Shown: positions 57,238-64,000 of the stretch, piece after piece
Layout: each line of letters begins with the position of its first letter
Position numbering within the stretch: position 1 is the first letter of the stretch
NCBI RefSeq assembly: GCF_009745985.1
Contig: NZ_WFIX01000171.1
Coordinates: 62,001-126,000, forward strand
Length of the DNA stretch: 64,000 bases
From: Microbacterium karelineae
Lineage (GTDB): Bacteria; Actinomycetota; Actinomycetes; Actinomycetales; Microbacteriaceae
Direction: 5' to 3'
Notes under the pieces: model-generated
Databases searched by the model: none
Seen by the model: the letters and a program-made list of their open reading frames with translations, nothing else
What the model was told of the DNA's origin: nothing
Translations under genes and position numbers: made by a program

Positions 57238-57720
57238 TCACGTGCGCATGACGCAGAGGGCGTGGCGTGCCGGGGCGCGGAACGGCGCCGTCCGATGTGC
57301 CGCCCACGCGAGAATCGACGCGGACGGCGATGCCGCGCGCCCCAGGAAGGGTCGCCGCGGCGCGCGCAGAAGCAGCGCGATGAGGAGCACGAAGACGCAG
57401 GCGAGTGCCATCCCGGCCTCATCTCCGCCGCAGCTCGCGCACATGTCCGCGACGCGCATCGGGGCGTCCGGCGCAACGGATGCAACCGGCGATGCGGACA
57501 CCACTCCCTCATCGAGAGCCCCGACGAGGTGCGCGCCGCCGTGTTCGGCCACCGCCGCATGCGCCCCGGAATCACCGCTCGGCATGACGTGCGGCGCGAG
57601 CACATGCATCGCGAGCAGCCCCGCGGTCACCGCCGCGATGAGGGCGGCGGGAAGCAGGACCTGGATTCGGGCGTGCGGCCCGGATCCGCGCCGCGTCGCG
57701 AACCGGGAACCCATGCGCAT
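57238..57720 (-). CDS. DUF6153-like small membrane protein
   Basis: A 160-residue protein with an N-terminal helix (IQVLLPAALIAAVTAGLLAM), a histidine-containing loop (MHVLAPHVMPSGDSGAHAAV), the motif DMCASCGGDEAGMALACVFV leading into a second helix, and a basic tail ending in PARHALCVMRT. The His/Cys-rich motif and location upstream of CueP suggest a metal-related role; actinobacterial proteins with this layout are labelled DUF6153. ATG 57720 is chosen. Confidence 0.65.
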   Translation of the reverse strand: MRMGSRFATRRGSGPHARIQVLLPAALIAAVTAGLLAMHVLAPHVMPSGDSGAHAAVAEHGGAHLVGALDEGVVSASPVASVAPDAPMRVADMCASCGGDEAGMALACVFVLLIALLLRAPRRPFLGRAASPSASILAWAAHRTAPFRAPARHALCVMRT

Positions 57721-57800
57721 CAGACTACTTCGCCGTCCCGGCGCGCTCGGCGGCGGCGACGCCCCACGGCGTGTGCGGCGGTCAGACGAGACGGGCACGC

Positions 57801-57886
57801 CAACACAATGCAGTCGATCTGAGACGAGAACGCCCGAATCGTGCGGTTTCGGCCCCCAACCCGAGCAGATCGACTGCATTGTGTTG
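57801..57886. repeat. Palindromic element family A, copy 12
   Basis: A perfect 21-bp inverted repeat; the left arm spans 57801-57821 (CAACACAATGCAGTCGATCT, then G) and the right arm 57866-57886. The core is 44 bp. It lies between the divergent DUF6153 and Lhr genes, the only family A copy in a divergent gap. Confidence 0.95.
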
Positions 57887-57930
57887 TCGGGGGCCGTATG
57901 GATGTCGGTCGTCGGCGGCAGGATGGAGGC

Positions 57931-60900
57931 GTGGACATCCTCGAGAGCTTCAGCGCACCGACGGCGGAGTGGTTCCGCGCGGCGTTCGCGCGGCCGACCG
58001 ACGCGCAGATCGGCGCGTGGAAGGCGATCTCGCAGGGGCGCCATGCCCTCGTCGTCGCGCCGACCGGCTCCGGCAAGACGCTCTCGGCGTTCCTCTGGGC
58101 GATCGACCGGGTCTTCCGCGAGGGCGTCACCGGCGGCCCGCTGCCGGGGTTCGAAGCGCGCGCGAAGCCGCGCGACGGCAAACGGCGCACGAAGATCCTG
58201 TACGTCTCGCCCCTCAAAGCGCTCGGCGTCGACGTCGAGCGCAACCTCCAGTCGCCGCTCGTCGGCATCACCCAGGCCGCTCGGCGCCTGGGGGTGGATC
58301 CGCCGACGGTGACGGTCGGCGTGCGCTCCGGCGACACCCCGTCGAGCGACCGGCAGAAGATGGTGCGCAACCCGCCGGACGTGCTCATCACGACGCCCGA
58401 GTCGCTGTATCTCATGCTCACGTCGAACGCGCGCGACACGCTCCGCGAGGTGCACACGGTCATCGTCGACGAGGTGCACGCCGTCGCCGCGTCGAAGCGC
58501 GGGGCGCACCTCGCCGTGTCGCTCGAGCGCCTCGACGACCTGCTCGACGCGCCCGCGCAGCGCATCGGCCTCTCGGCGACGGTGCGGCCGATCGACGAGG
58601 TCGCGCGCTTCCTCGGCGGCGCGGCGCCCGTCGACATCGTGGCGCCGAAGGCGTCGAAGACATTCGAGCTCGCGGTGCGCGTGCCGATCGACGACATGAC
58701 GAACCCTCCGCCCGCCGCGCCGCGCGAGGCGTCGCATCGCGCCGATCTCGCGGGCGCCCGATCCGGCGTGCCGATGGCGCCCGCCGACGACCGGTTCTGG
58801 GAGGGGACGCCGGCGGGTGGCGGCCCCGGCCCCGATGGCGACGATCCGATCGCCGGCTCCGGCTCCGGCTCCGGCGACGATGCGAGCCATGCACCTGACC
58901 CCACCGATGCCGATGACGACTGGTTCGCGACGTCGAACGTCGAGGTGACGGGATCCATCTGGCCTCACGTCGAGGAGGCGATCGTCGACCGGATCCTCGA
59001 GAACAGCTCGACGATCGTGTTCGCCAACTCGCGTCGCCTGGCCGAGCGGCTCACCGGCAGGCTCAACGAGATCCATGCCGAGCGACTCGGGCTCGAGGTG
59101 CCGAAGCCCACTGTCCCGGCGCAGATGATGGCGCAGTCCGAGCAGGTCTCCGGTGTCGCGCCCGTGCTCGCGAAGGCGCACCACGGATCCGTGTCGAAGG
59201 ATCAGCGGGCGATCGTCGAGGAGGAGCTGAAATCGGGGGCCCTGCGCTGCGTCGTCGCGACGAGCAGCCTCGAACTCGGCATCGACATGGGCGCGGTCGA
59301 TCTCGTGATCCAGGTCGAGTCTCCGCCGAGCGCCGCGAGCGGGCTGCAGCGCGTCGGCCGTGCCGGACACCAGGTCGGCGAGATCAGCCGCGCCGATCTC
59401 TTCCCCAAGCACCGCGGCGACGTGCTGCACACGGCCGTCGTCACGGAGCGCATGCTCGCGGGCGCGATCGAGGCGATCGCAGTGCCGCAGAACCCGCTCG
59501 ACATCCTCGCCCAGCAGACCGTGGCGGCGTCCGCGCTCGACTCCGTCGACGTCGAGGCCTGGTTCGAGACGGTGCGCCGCAGCGCCCCGTTCCGTTCCCT
59601 GCCGCGCAGCGCGTTCGAGGCGACTCTCGACCTGCTCGCCGGCCGATACCCGTCCGACGAGTTCGCCGAGCTGCGCCCGCGCATCATCTGGGATCGCGAT
59701 CGCGGAGCCTTCGAGGGGCGCCCCGGAGCCCAGCGGCTCGCGGTGACGAGCGGCGGCACGATCCCCGATCGCGGGCTCTTCGGGGTCTTCATCGCCGGCG
59801 AGACGCGCGGCGCGCGCGTCGGAGAGCTCGACGAGGAGATGGTCTACGAGTCGCGCGTGAACGATGTCTTCACGCTGGGCACGACCAGCTGGCGCATCGT
59901 CGAGATCACACACGATCGCGTCAACGTCCTGCCCGCGTACGGCCAGCCGGGGCGGGTGCCGTTCTGGACGGGCGACGGCCTCGGCCGGCCGGCCGAGCTC
60001 GGCGAGGCACTCGGCGGGTTCACGCGCGAGCTCGACGCCGCGGCACCGGAGACGGCTCACGCGCGCCTGCGCGATGCCGGCCTCGACGACAACGCGCGCG
60101 CGAACCTCCTCGCGCACCTCGCCGAGCAGCGCGAGGCGACCGGATCCCTCCCCACCGACCGCACGCTGACGGTCGAGCGCGGCCGCGATGAGGTCGGCGA
60201 CTGGCGCATCGTGCTGCATTCCCCATACGGCATGCATGTTCATGCGCCGTGGGCGCTCGCGGTGAGCGCGCGCATCCGTGAACGGCTCGGCGTCGACGGA
60301 TCCGCGGTCGCGAGCGACGACGGGATCATCGCCCGGATCCCCGATGCCGAGGCCGGGCCGCCTGGCGCCGAGCTGTTCGTGTTCGAGCCCGACGAACTCG
60401 AGCAGATCGTGACCGACGAGGTGGGCGGATCCGCGCTGTTCGCGTCGCGATTCCGCGAGTGCGCGGCGCGGGCACTGCTCATACCGCGGCTCCAACCCGG
60501 CAAGCGCATGCCCCTCTGGCAGCAGCGGCAGCGCTCGGCCGCGCTGCTCGAGGTGGCGCGCGGACACCCCACGTTCCCGGTCATCCTCGAGACGCTGCGC
60601 GAGGTGCTGCAGGACGTCTACGACCTGCCCGCGCTCGTGCGGATCGCGCGCGGCATCGGCGAACGCCGGATCCGCCTCGTCGAGTCCGATCCCTCGCAGC
60701 CGTCGCCGTTCGCGCGCGACCTCCTGTTCGGGTATGTCGGCGCTTTCATGTACGAGGGCGACTCGCCGCTCGGCGAGCGGAAGGCGGCTGCCCTGTCAGT
60801 CGATCCCGCCCTGCTCGGCGAGCTGCTGGGGCGCGTCGAGATGCGGGAGCTGCTCGATCCGGACGTCGTCGCGCGCTACGAGTTCGAGGCGCAGCGGCTC

Positions 60901-62940
60901 GCCCCCGACCGGCGGGTGCGCGGCGTCGAGGGCGTCGCCGACCTGCTGCGCCTGCTCGGCCCGCTCACCGTCCGTGAGGTCGCCGAACGCCTCCAGCGAG
61001 GGTCGCCGGAAAGCACCAGCGCAGCGCCGGAAGCACCCGCATATCCTGGCGACCCTCGTCCGAGGCCGGACTCCAGCCGGGACGAGGACGCCCGCTCCCC
61101 CGATGGGTCGCCGGAAAGCGCCAATACGAGCATCGAGGAACCCGCACTTCCTAGCGACCCTGATGATGCCTCGCCGGCAGAGCCCGTCCATGCGTCCCCC
61201 GACGAGGCCGCGGCGCTCCTCGACCAGCTCGTCCGCTCGCGACGCGCGATCCATGTCACCGTCGCGGGGGCCGAGCGCGTCGCCACGATCGAGGACGCCG
61301 GCCGCCTGCGCGACGCCCTCGGCACGGCGCTGCCGACCGGCGTGCCGACGGCGTTCACGGAACCGCTCGCCGACCCGCTCGGCGACCTCGTCAGCCGCTA
61401 TGCCCGCTCACACGGACCCTTCACGGTCGCGGCGCTGGCCACCCGGCTCGGCGTCGGCCCCGCCGTCGCCCGGCACGCGCTGCAGCGCCTCGAGGCGCAG
61501 GGGCGCGTCGTCAGCGGGTTCTTCCTTCCCGAGGCGTCGGCCTCGCTCGCAGACGAACCCGAGTGGTGCGACGCCGAGGCGCTCCGGCGCATCCGCATGC
61601 GCTCCCTCGCCGCGCTGCGCGGATCCATCGAGCCCGTCGCGCCGACGGCGTACGCGCGCTTTCTGCCCGCCTGGCATCACCTCGACCGCCCGCTCGAGGG
61701 CGTCGACGGCGTGCTGCAGGTCGTCGAGCAGCTCGCCGGGGTGCCGATCCCGGCGAGCGCGTGGGAGTCGCTCGTGCTGCCGAGCCGCGTGCGCGAATAC
61801 GCGCCGGCCCTGCTCGACGAGCTGACGGCCACCGGCGAGGTCGTCTGGTCGGGGCATGGGGCGATCGCGGGCCGCGACGGCTGGATCGCTCTGCATCCCG
61901 CCGACGCCGTCCCCCTCACGCTCTCCGTCGACGATGCCGCCACGGGCGATCCGCTCGATGCGCGCGTCGCCGATGTGCTCGCCCCGGGCGGCGCGTTCTT
62001 CGCCGCGCAGGTCGCCGATATGGTGCGGTCGCGGCTCACCGCGGACGAGGCGGCGGCGGTGTCCGAGACGGCCGTGACCGAGGCGCTCTGGCGGCTCGTG
62101 TGGGCGGGTCGCGCGACGAACGACACCTTCGCCCCCGTGCGCAGCCTGCTCTCGGGCGGATCCCAGAGCCACAAGACGGCGCGCCGCGCGCCGCGCACCC
62201 GCACCTTCCGGGGCGTCTCCTTCGCGCGCCCCGCCGCCCCCGCGCGCAATCCGACGGCGGGAGGCAGGTGGTCGCTCCTGCCCGCTCCCGAGCCCGACGA
62301 GACGGTGCGCGCCGCAGCGCACGCCTCGCTCCTCCTCGACCGATACGGCGTCGTCACCCGCGGATCCGTGCAGAGCGAGGGCGCACCGGGCGGCTTCGCG
62401 CAGGTGTACCGCACGCTCGCGACGTTCGAGGAGGCGGGGCACTGCCGCCGGGGCTACCTCATCGAGAAGCTCGGCGCGGCGCAGTTCGCCGCGTCACCGA
62501 CGATCGATCGGCTGCGCGCGTTCGGCGCCGTGCCGGATCCGGCCCCGCTGGCGCCGCGGATCCTCGCGGCGACCGATCCCGCGAACCCATACGGCGCGGC
62601 ACTCGCCTGGCCCGCGCTCGACGACGTCACCCACCGGCCCGGGCGAAAGGCCGGGGCGATCGTCGTGCTCGTCGACGGCGACCTCGTCCTGTACCTCGAG
62701 CGGGGCGGACGCACGGCCCTCGCGTTCTCCGACGAGGACGACGTCCTGGCCGCGGCGACCCGCGGGCTCGCCGGCGAGGCCCGCACCCGCGGCCTCGAGA
62801 CCCTCACGGTCGAGAAGGTCAACGGCGCCGTCGTGTTCCGCGCGCCGCTCGCGCGCCACCTGCGCGCCGCCGGCTTCGTCGAGGCGACGAAGGGGCTCTC
62901 GCTGCGCCGCGAGATGCACCACCCAGGCGGGGGTCGCTGA
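57931..62940 (+). CDS. lhr: Lhr-type ATP-dependent DNA helicase
   Basis: A 1669-residue superfamily 2 helicase of the long Lhr type, a 3'-5' DNA translocase linked to DNA repair. Helicase core: VVAPTGSGKTLSAFLWAIDR (Walker A), IVDEVHAVAASKRGAHLAVS (DEVH), GLSATVRPIDEVARFLGGAA, ATSSLELGIDMGAVDLVIQV and GLQRVGRAGHQVGEIS. The long C-terminal part has winged-helix and AlkZ-like regions. It is about 150 residues longer than the mycobacterial protein: an acidic Gly/Ser linker at residues 255-330 and a segment at 1024-1077 that contains two family E hairpins. GTG 57931 has GGAGG upstream; an in-frame extension into the palindrome is unlikely. Confidence 0.94.
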   Translation: MDILESFSAPTAEWFRAAFARPTDAQIGAWKAISQGRHALVVAPTGSGKTLSAFLWAIDRVFREGVTGGPLPGFEARAKPRDGKRRTKILYVSPLKALGVDVERNLQSPLVGITQAARRLGVDPPTVTVGVRSGDTPSSDRQKMVRNPPDVLITTPESLYLMLTSNARDTLREVHTVIVDEVHAVAASKRGAHLAVSLERLDDLLDAPAQRIGLSATVRPIDEVARFLGGAAPVDIVAPKASKTFELAVRVPIDDMTNPPPAAPREASHRADLAGARSGVPMAPADDRFWEGTPAGGGPGPDGDDPIAGSGSGSGDDASHAPDPTDADDDWFATSNVEVTGSIWPHVEEAIVDRILENSSTIVFANSRRLAERLTGRLNEIHAERLGLEVPKPTVPAQMMAQSEQVSGVAPVLAKAHHGSVSKDQRAIVEEELKSGALRCVVATSSLELGIDMGAVDLVIQVESPPSAASGLQRVGRAGHQVGEISRADLFPKHRGDVLHTAVVTERMLAGAIEAIAVPQNPLDILAQQTVAASALDSVDVEAWFETVRRSAPFRSLPRSAFEATLDLLAGRYPSDEFAELRPRIIWDRDRGAFEGRPGAQRLAVTSGGTIPDRGLFGVFIAGETRGARVGELDEEMVYESRVNDVFTLGTTSWRIVEITHDRVNVLPAYGQPGRVPFWTGDGLGRPAELGEALGGFTRELDAAAPETAHARLRDAGLDDNARANLLAHLAEQREATGSLPTDRTLTVERGRDEVGDWRIVLHSPYGMHVHAPWALAVSARIRERLGVDGSAVASDDGIIARIPDAEAGPPGAELFVFEPDELEQIVTDEVGGSALFASRFRECAARALLIPRLQPGKRMPLWQQRQRSAALLEVARGHPTFPVILETLREVLQDVYDLPALVRIARGIGERRIRLVESDPSQPSPFARDLLFGYVGAFMYEGDSPLGERKAAALSVDPALLGELLGRVEMRELLDPDVVARYEFEAQRLAPDRRVRGVEGVADLLRLLGPLTVREVAERLQRGSPESTSAAPEAPAYPGDPRPRPDSSRDEDARSPDGSPESANTSIEEPALPSDPDDASPAEPVHASPDEAAALLDQLVRSRRAIHVTVAGAERVATIEDAGRLRDALGTALPTGVPTAFTEPLADPLGDLVSRYARSHGPFTVAALATRLGVGPAVARHALQRLEAQGRVVSGFFLPEASASLADEPEWCDAEALRRIRMRSLAALRGSIEPVAPTAYARFLPAWHHLDRPLEGVDGVLQVVEQLAGVPIPASAWESLVLPSRVREYAPALLDELTATGEVVWSGHGAIAGRDGWIALHPADAVPLTLSVDDAATGDPLDARVADVLAPGGAFFAAQVADMVRSRLTADEAAAVSETAVTEALWRLVWAGRATNDTFAPVRSLLSGGSQSHKTARRAPRTRTFRGVSFARPAAPARNPTAGGRWSLLPAPEPDETVRAAAHASLLLDRYGVVTRGSVQSEGAPGGFAQVYRTLATFEEAGHCRRGYLIEKLGAAQFAASPTIDRLRAFGAVPDPAPLAPRILAATDPANPYGAALAWPALDDVTHRPGRKAGAIVVLVDGDLVLYLERGGRTALAFSDEDDVLAAATRGLAGEARTRGLETLTVEKVNGAVVFRAPLARHLRAAGFVEATKGLSLRREMHHPGGGR
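61000..61055. repeat. Hairpin element family E, copy 1, inside lhr
   Basis: A 56-bp element starting GGGTCGCCGGAAAGC and ending CCTGGCGACCC; with one more flanking triplet the stem CGAGGGTCGCC (60997-61007) pairs perfectly with GGCGACCCTCG (61048-61058). It reads Gly-Ser-Pro-Glu-Ser at its start. Confidence 0.75.
61105..61160. repeat. Hairpin element family E, copy 2, inside lhr
   Basis: Also 56 bp: GGGTCGCCGGAAAGC to TTCCTAGCGACCC, with the same conserved ends and a different core from copy 1, in the same reading frame (Gly-Ser-Pro-Glu-Ser). The two copies start 105 bp apart. By eye about 38-40 of 56 positions match. Confidence 0.75.
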
Positions 62941-62941
62941 G

Positions 62942-63715
62942 ATGCCCGAGGGAGACACCGTCCACCGCACGGCGCGGCGCCTGCACGAGGTGCTCGCGGG
63001 CGAGATCCTCACCCGCTTCGACCTGCGCGTGCCTCACGCCGCCACCGCGGATCTCACCGGTGAGCGCGTCGAGAGCGTGCGCGCGGTCGGCAAGCACCTG
63101 CTGCATCGCATCGCCGATGTCACGCTGCACACGCACCTCGCCATGGAGGGCGAGTGGCACACATACCGCGTCGACGACCGGTGGCGCCGGCCCACATTCC
63201 AGGCGCGCGCGATCCTGGATGCCTCCGGCTGGACAACCGTCGGCTTCGACCTCGCCGTCGTCGAGCTGCTGCCACGCGAGCGCGAGGCCGGTGTGATCGC
63301 ACACCTCGGCCCGGATCCGCTCGGCCCCGAGTGGAGCGAAGACGAGGCCGTCCGACGTCTCGCGCTCGACACGCGCCCCGCCCATATCGCGCTGCTCGAC
63401 CAGCGGAACGTCGCGGGGTTCGGCAACGAGTATGCCAACGAGCTGCTCTACCTCCGCGGCATCGCTCCGCGCACGCCCATGGTCGACGTCGCCGTCGCAC
63501 CCCTCGTCGCGCTCGGCGTGCGGGCGATCCGCAGCAACCTCGCGCGCGCCGTCCGCACCTTCACGGGCGACACCCGGCGCGGGCACGATCACTGGGTCTA
63601 CGGCCGCGCCGGGCTGCCGTGCCGCCGCTGCGGCGCCCTCATCGAAGAGGACGCGCTCGGCGCGAAGCCCGGCGAGGAGCGCCGCGTGTTCCGGTGCCCG
63701 CGCTGTCAGGCGTGA
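62942..63715 (+). CDS. nei: Endonuclease VIII-like DNA glycosylase (Nei/Fpg family)
   Basis: A 257-residue base-excision-repair glycosylase. The catalytic N-terminus is PEGDTVHRTARRL (Pro1 after Met removal, Glu2). The helix-two-turn-helix region reads LLDQRNVAGFGNEYANELLY. The C-terminal zinc finger has CRRCGALIEED and RVFRCPRCQA, with four cysteines. It starts one base after the lhr stop, so the two are coupled; lhr and nei pairs are also known in mycobacteria. Its 3' end overlaps the convergent transporter gene by 10 bp. Confidence 0.95.
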   Translation: MPEGDTVHRTARRLHEVLAGEILTRFDLRVPHAATADLTGERVESVRAVGKHLLHRIADVTLHTHLAMEGEWHTYRVDDRWRRPTFQARAILDASGWTTVGFDLAVVELLPREREAGVIAHLGPDPLGPEWSEDEAVRRLALDTRPAHIALLDQRNVAGFGNEYANELLYLRGIAPRTPMVDVAVAPLVALGVRAIRSNLARAVRTFTGDTRRGHDHWVYGRAGLPCRRCGALIEEDALGAKPGEERRVFRCPRCQA

Positions 63716-64000
63716 TGGCGCACGACCCTCGGCACGATCCGCACGAGGATCACCATCGTCACGAGCTCGACGAGGGTCTGGCTGACGATCACGAGCGGCA
63801 CGAGGGCGAGGGCCTCCGGCAGGGCGAGGGCGAGGGGCAGCACGACCAGTGAGTTCCGCGTCACGCCGCTGAAGACGAGCGCGCGCCGCCCCGCCACGTC
63901 GATGCGTGCGACGCGTCCCGCCAGGATCCCGAGCGGGACCATCACGGCGGCGAACAGCACGTGCACGAGGATCGCGAGCGCGAGCGCGCCGAGGTGCGCA
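63706..64000 (-). CDS. Arsenite/bile-acid:sodium symporter-family transporter, partial
   Basis: Only the C-terminal part is in the window, and the frame is open to its right edge. It shows hydrophobic helices (VLFAAVMVPLGILAGRVARI, SLVVLPLALALPEALALVPL and SQTLVELVTMVILVRIVPRV) and the motif RRALVFSGVTRNSLVVLP. These fit the bile acid:sodium symporter/ACR3 superfamily, often labelled arsenic-resistance proteins. The substrate is unclear without the N-terminal half. Confidence 0.65.
   Translation of the reverse strand, partial: AHLGALALAILVHVLFAAVMVPLGILAGRVARIDVAGRRALVFSGVTRNSLVVLPLALALPEALALVPLVIVSQTLVELVTMVILVRIVPRVVRHHA

Noticed and set aside
5765-57886. Integron attC sites
   Set aside because: The ends resemble attC only in having AAC/GTT-like termini. 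There is no integrase and no cassette-like spacing; the elements also occur inside genes.
5765-57886. Family A as ordinary intrinsic terminators
   Set aside because: Several copies lie in divergent or tandem positions or inside coding sequence, arms are conserved in sequence and not only in structure, and no U tract follows.
57841-57930. Upstream in-frame start for the Lhr gene inside the palindrome
   Set aside because: It would begin inside family A copy 12; GTG 57931 with GGAGG upstream is much better.
60997-61160. Simple tandem repeat (VNTR) explanation for the Lhr segment
   Set aside because: The two copies share only ends; the cores and the sequence between the copies differ, which does not fit slippage of one unit.
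1-64000. tRNA, rRNA, riboswitch or insertion-sequence genes
   Set aside because: I saw no cloverleaf, rRNA signature, known riboswitch core, or transposase-like protein anywhere in the window.

Overview
The window is a high-G+C (about 70 %) actinobacterial chromosome segment. Gene content suggests the family Microbacteriaceae, possibly a Microbacterium relative: an ECF sigma/zinc-finger anti-sigma/YxFxxD lipoprotein set, a DUF4916 NUDIX protein, a DppC-DppD fusion and an Lhr-Nei pair. This taxonomic placement is inference. No rRNA, tRNA, CRISPR array or insertion sequence was seen. About 54 genes are supported, tightly packed and often with 4-base ATGA overlaps.

Layout. 1-5.7 kb: spermidine-synthase-like protein, TPR protein, SprT-like metalloprotease, then a CitB/DcuS-type two-component system divergent from a DctA C4-dicarboxylate transporter. 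5.9-11.4 kb: ComB-like protein, GNAT remnant, and a copper/haem-flavoured operon (membrane protein, CopC, PCu(A)C chaperone, Tat-exported Dyp peroxidase, PepSY membrane protein). 11.5-22.4 kb: a plant cell-wall sugar locus (GH78 rhamnosidase, acetylesterase, GH1, peptide-type ABC importer, TetR regulator). 22.5-25 kb: DUF2231 membrane protein and the sigma/anti-sigma/lipoprotein cluster. 25-31.4 kb: DUF559-type protein and bifunctional PutA with a divergent LysR regulator. 31.4-36.8 kb: FtsX-type ABC exporter, NarL-type two-component system and a NUDIX protein. 36.8-39.8 kb: csoR-copZ-copA copper operon with a visible CsoR operator. 39.9-46.2 kb: an esterase, a 1561-residue secreted rhamnogalacturonan esterase-lyase fusion with promoter and LacI-type operator, and three small paralogous membrane proteins. 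46.4-54.3 kb: an ECF importer with a two-domain HAD protein, opposite a LacI regulator with paired operators, then GH43. 54.3-64 kb: ABC-F protein with a structured leader, CueP and DUF6153 proteins, Lhr helicase, Nei glycosylase and a partial transporter.

The most unusual content is a set of short palindromic elements. Each has conserved inverted ends of about 13-22 bp around a variable core. Family A (12 copies, about 80-90 bp, ends AACACAAYGCAGTCGAT) and family B (4 copies, about 80-100 bp, ends TGCACAACGACGCCAAT) lie mainly between genes, often convergent ones. Families C (69-bp tandem units) and D (two 70-bp copies) are also intergenic. Several copies lie inside reading frames without breaking them: A inside the ABC-F protein and at its C-terminus, A at the C-terminus of the DUF559 protein, B at the junction of the two HAD domains, and two or three copies of a 56-60 bp family E inside Lhr and CopA. 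Arm sequences co-vary between copies, which points to selection for a hairpin. This resembles the protein-inserted palindromic elements described in Rickettsia, but the sequences here are not ones I recognise.

Functionally, the window combines pectin/rhamnogalacturonan use, copper homeostasis at three loci (copC/PCu(A)C, csoR-copZ-copA, cueP), and DNA repair (Lhr-Nei).
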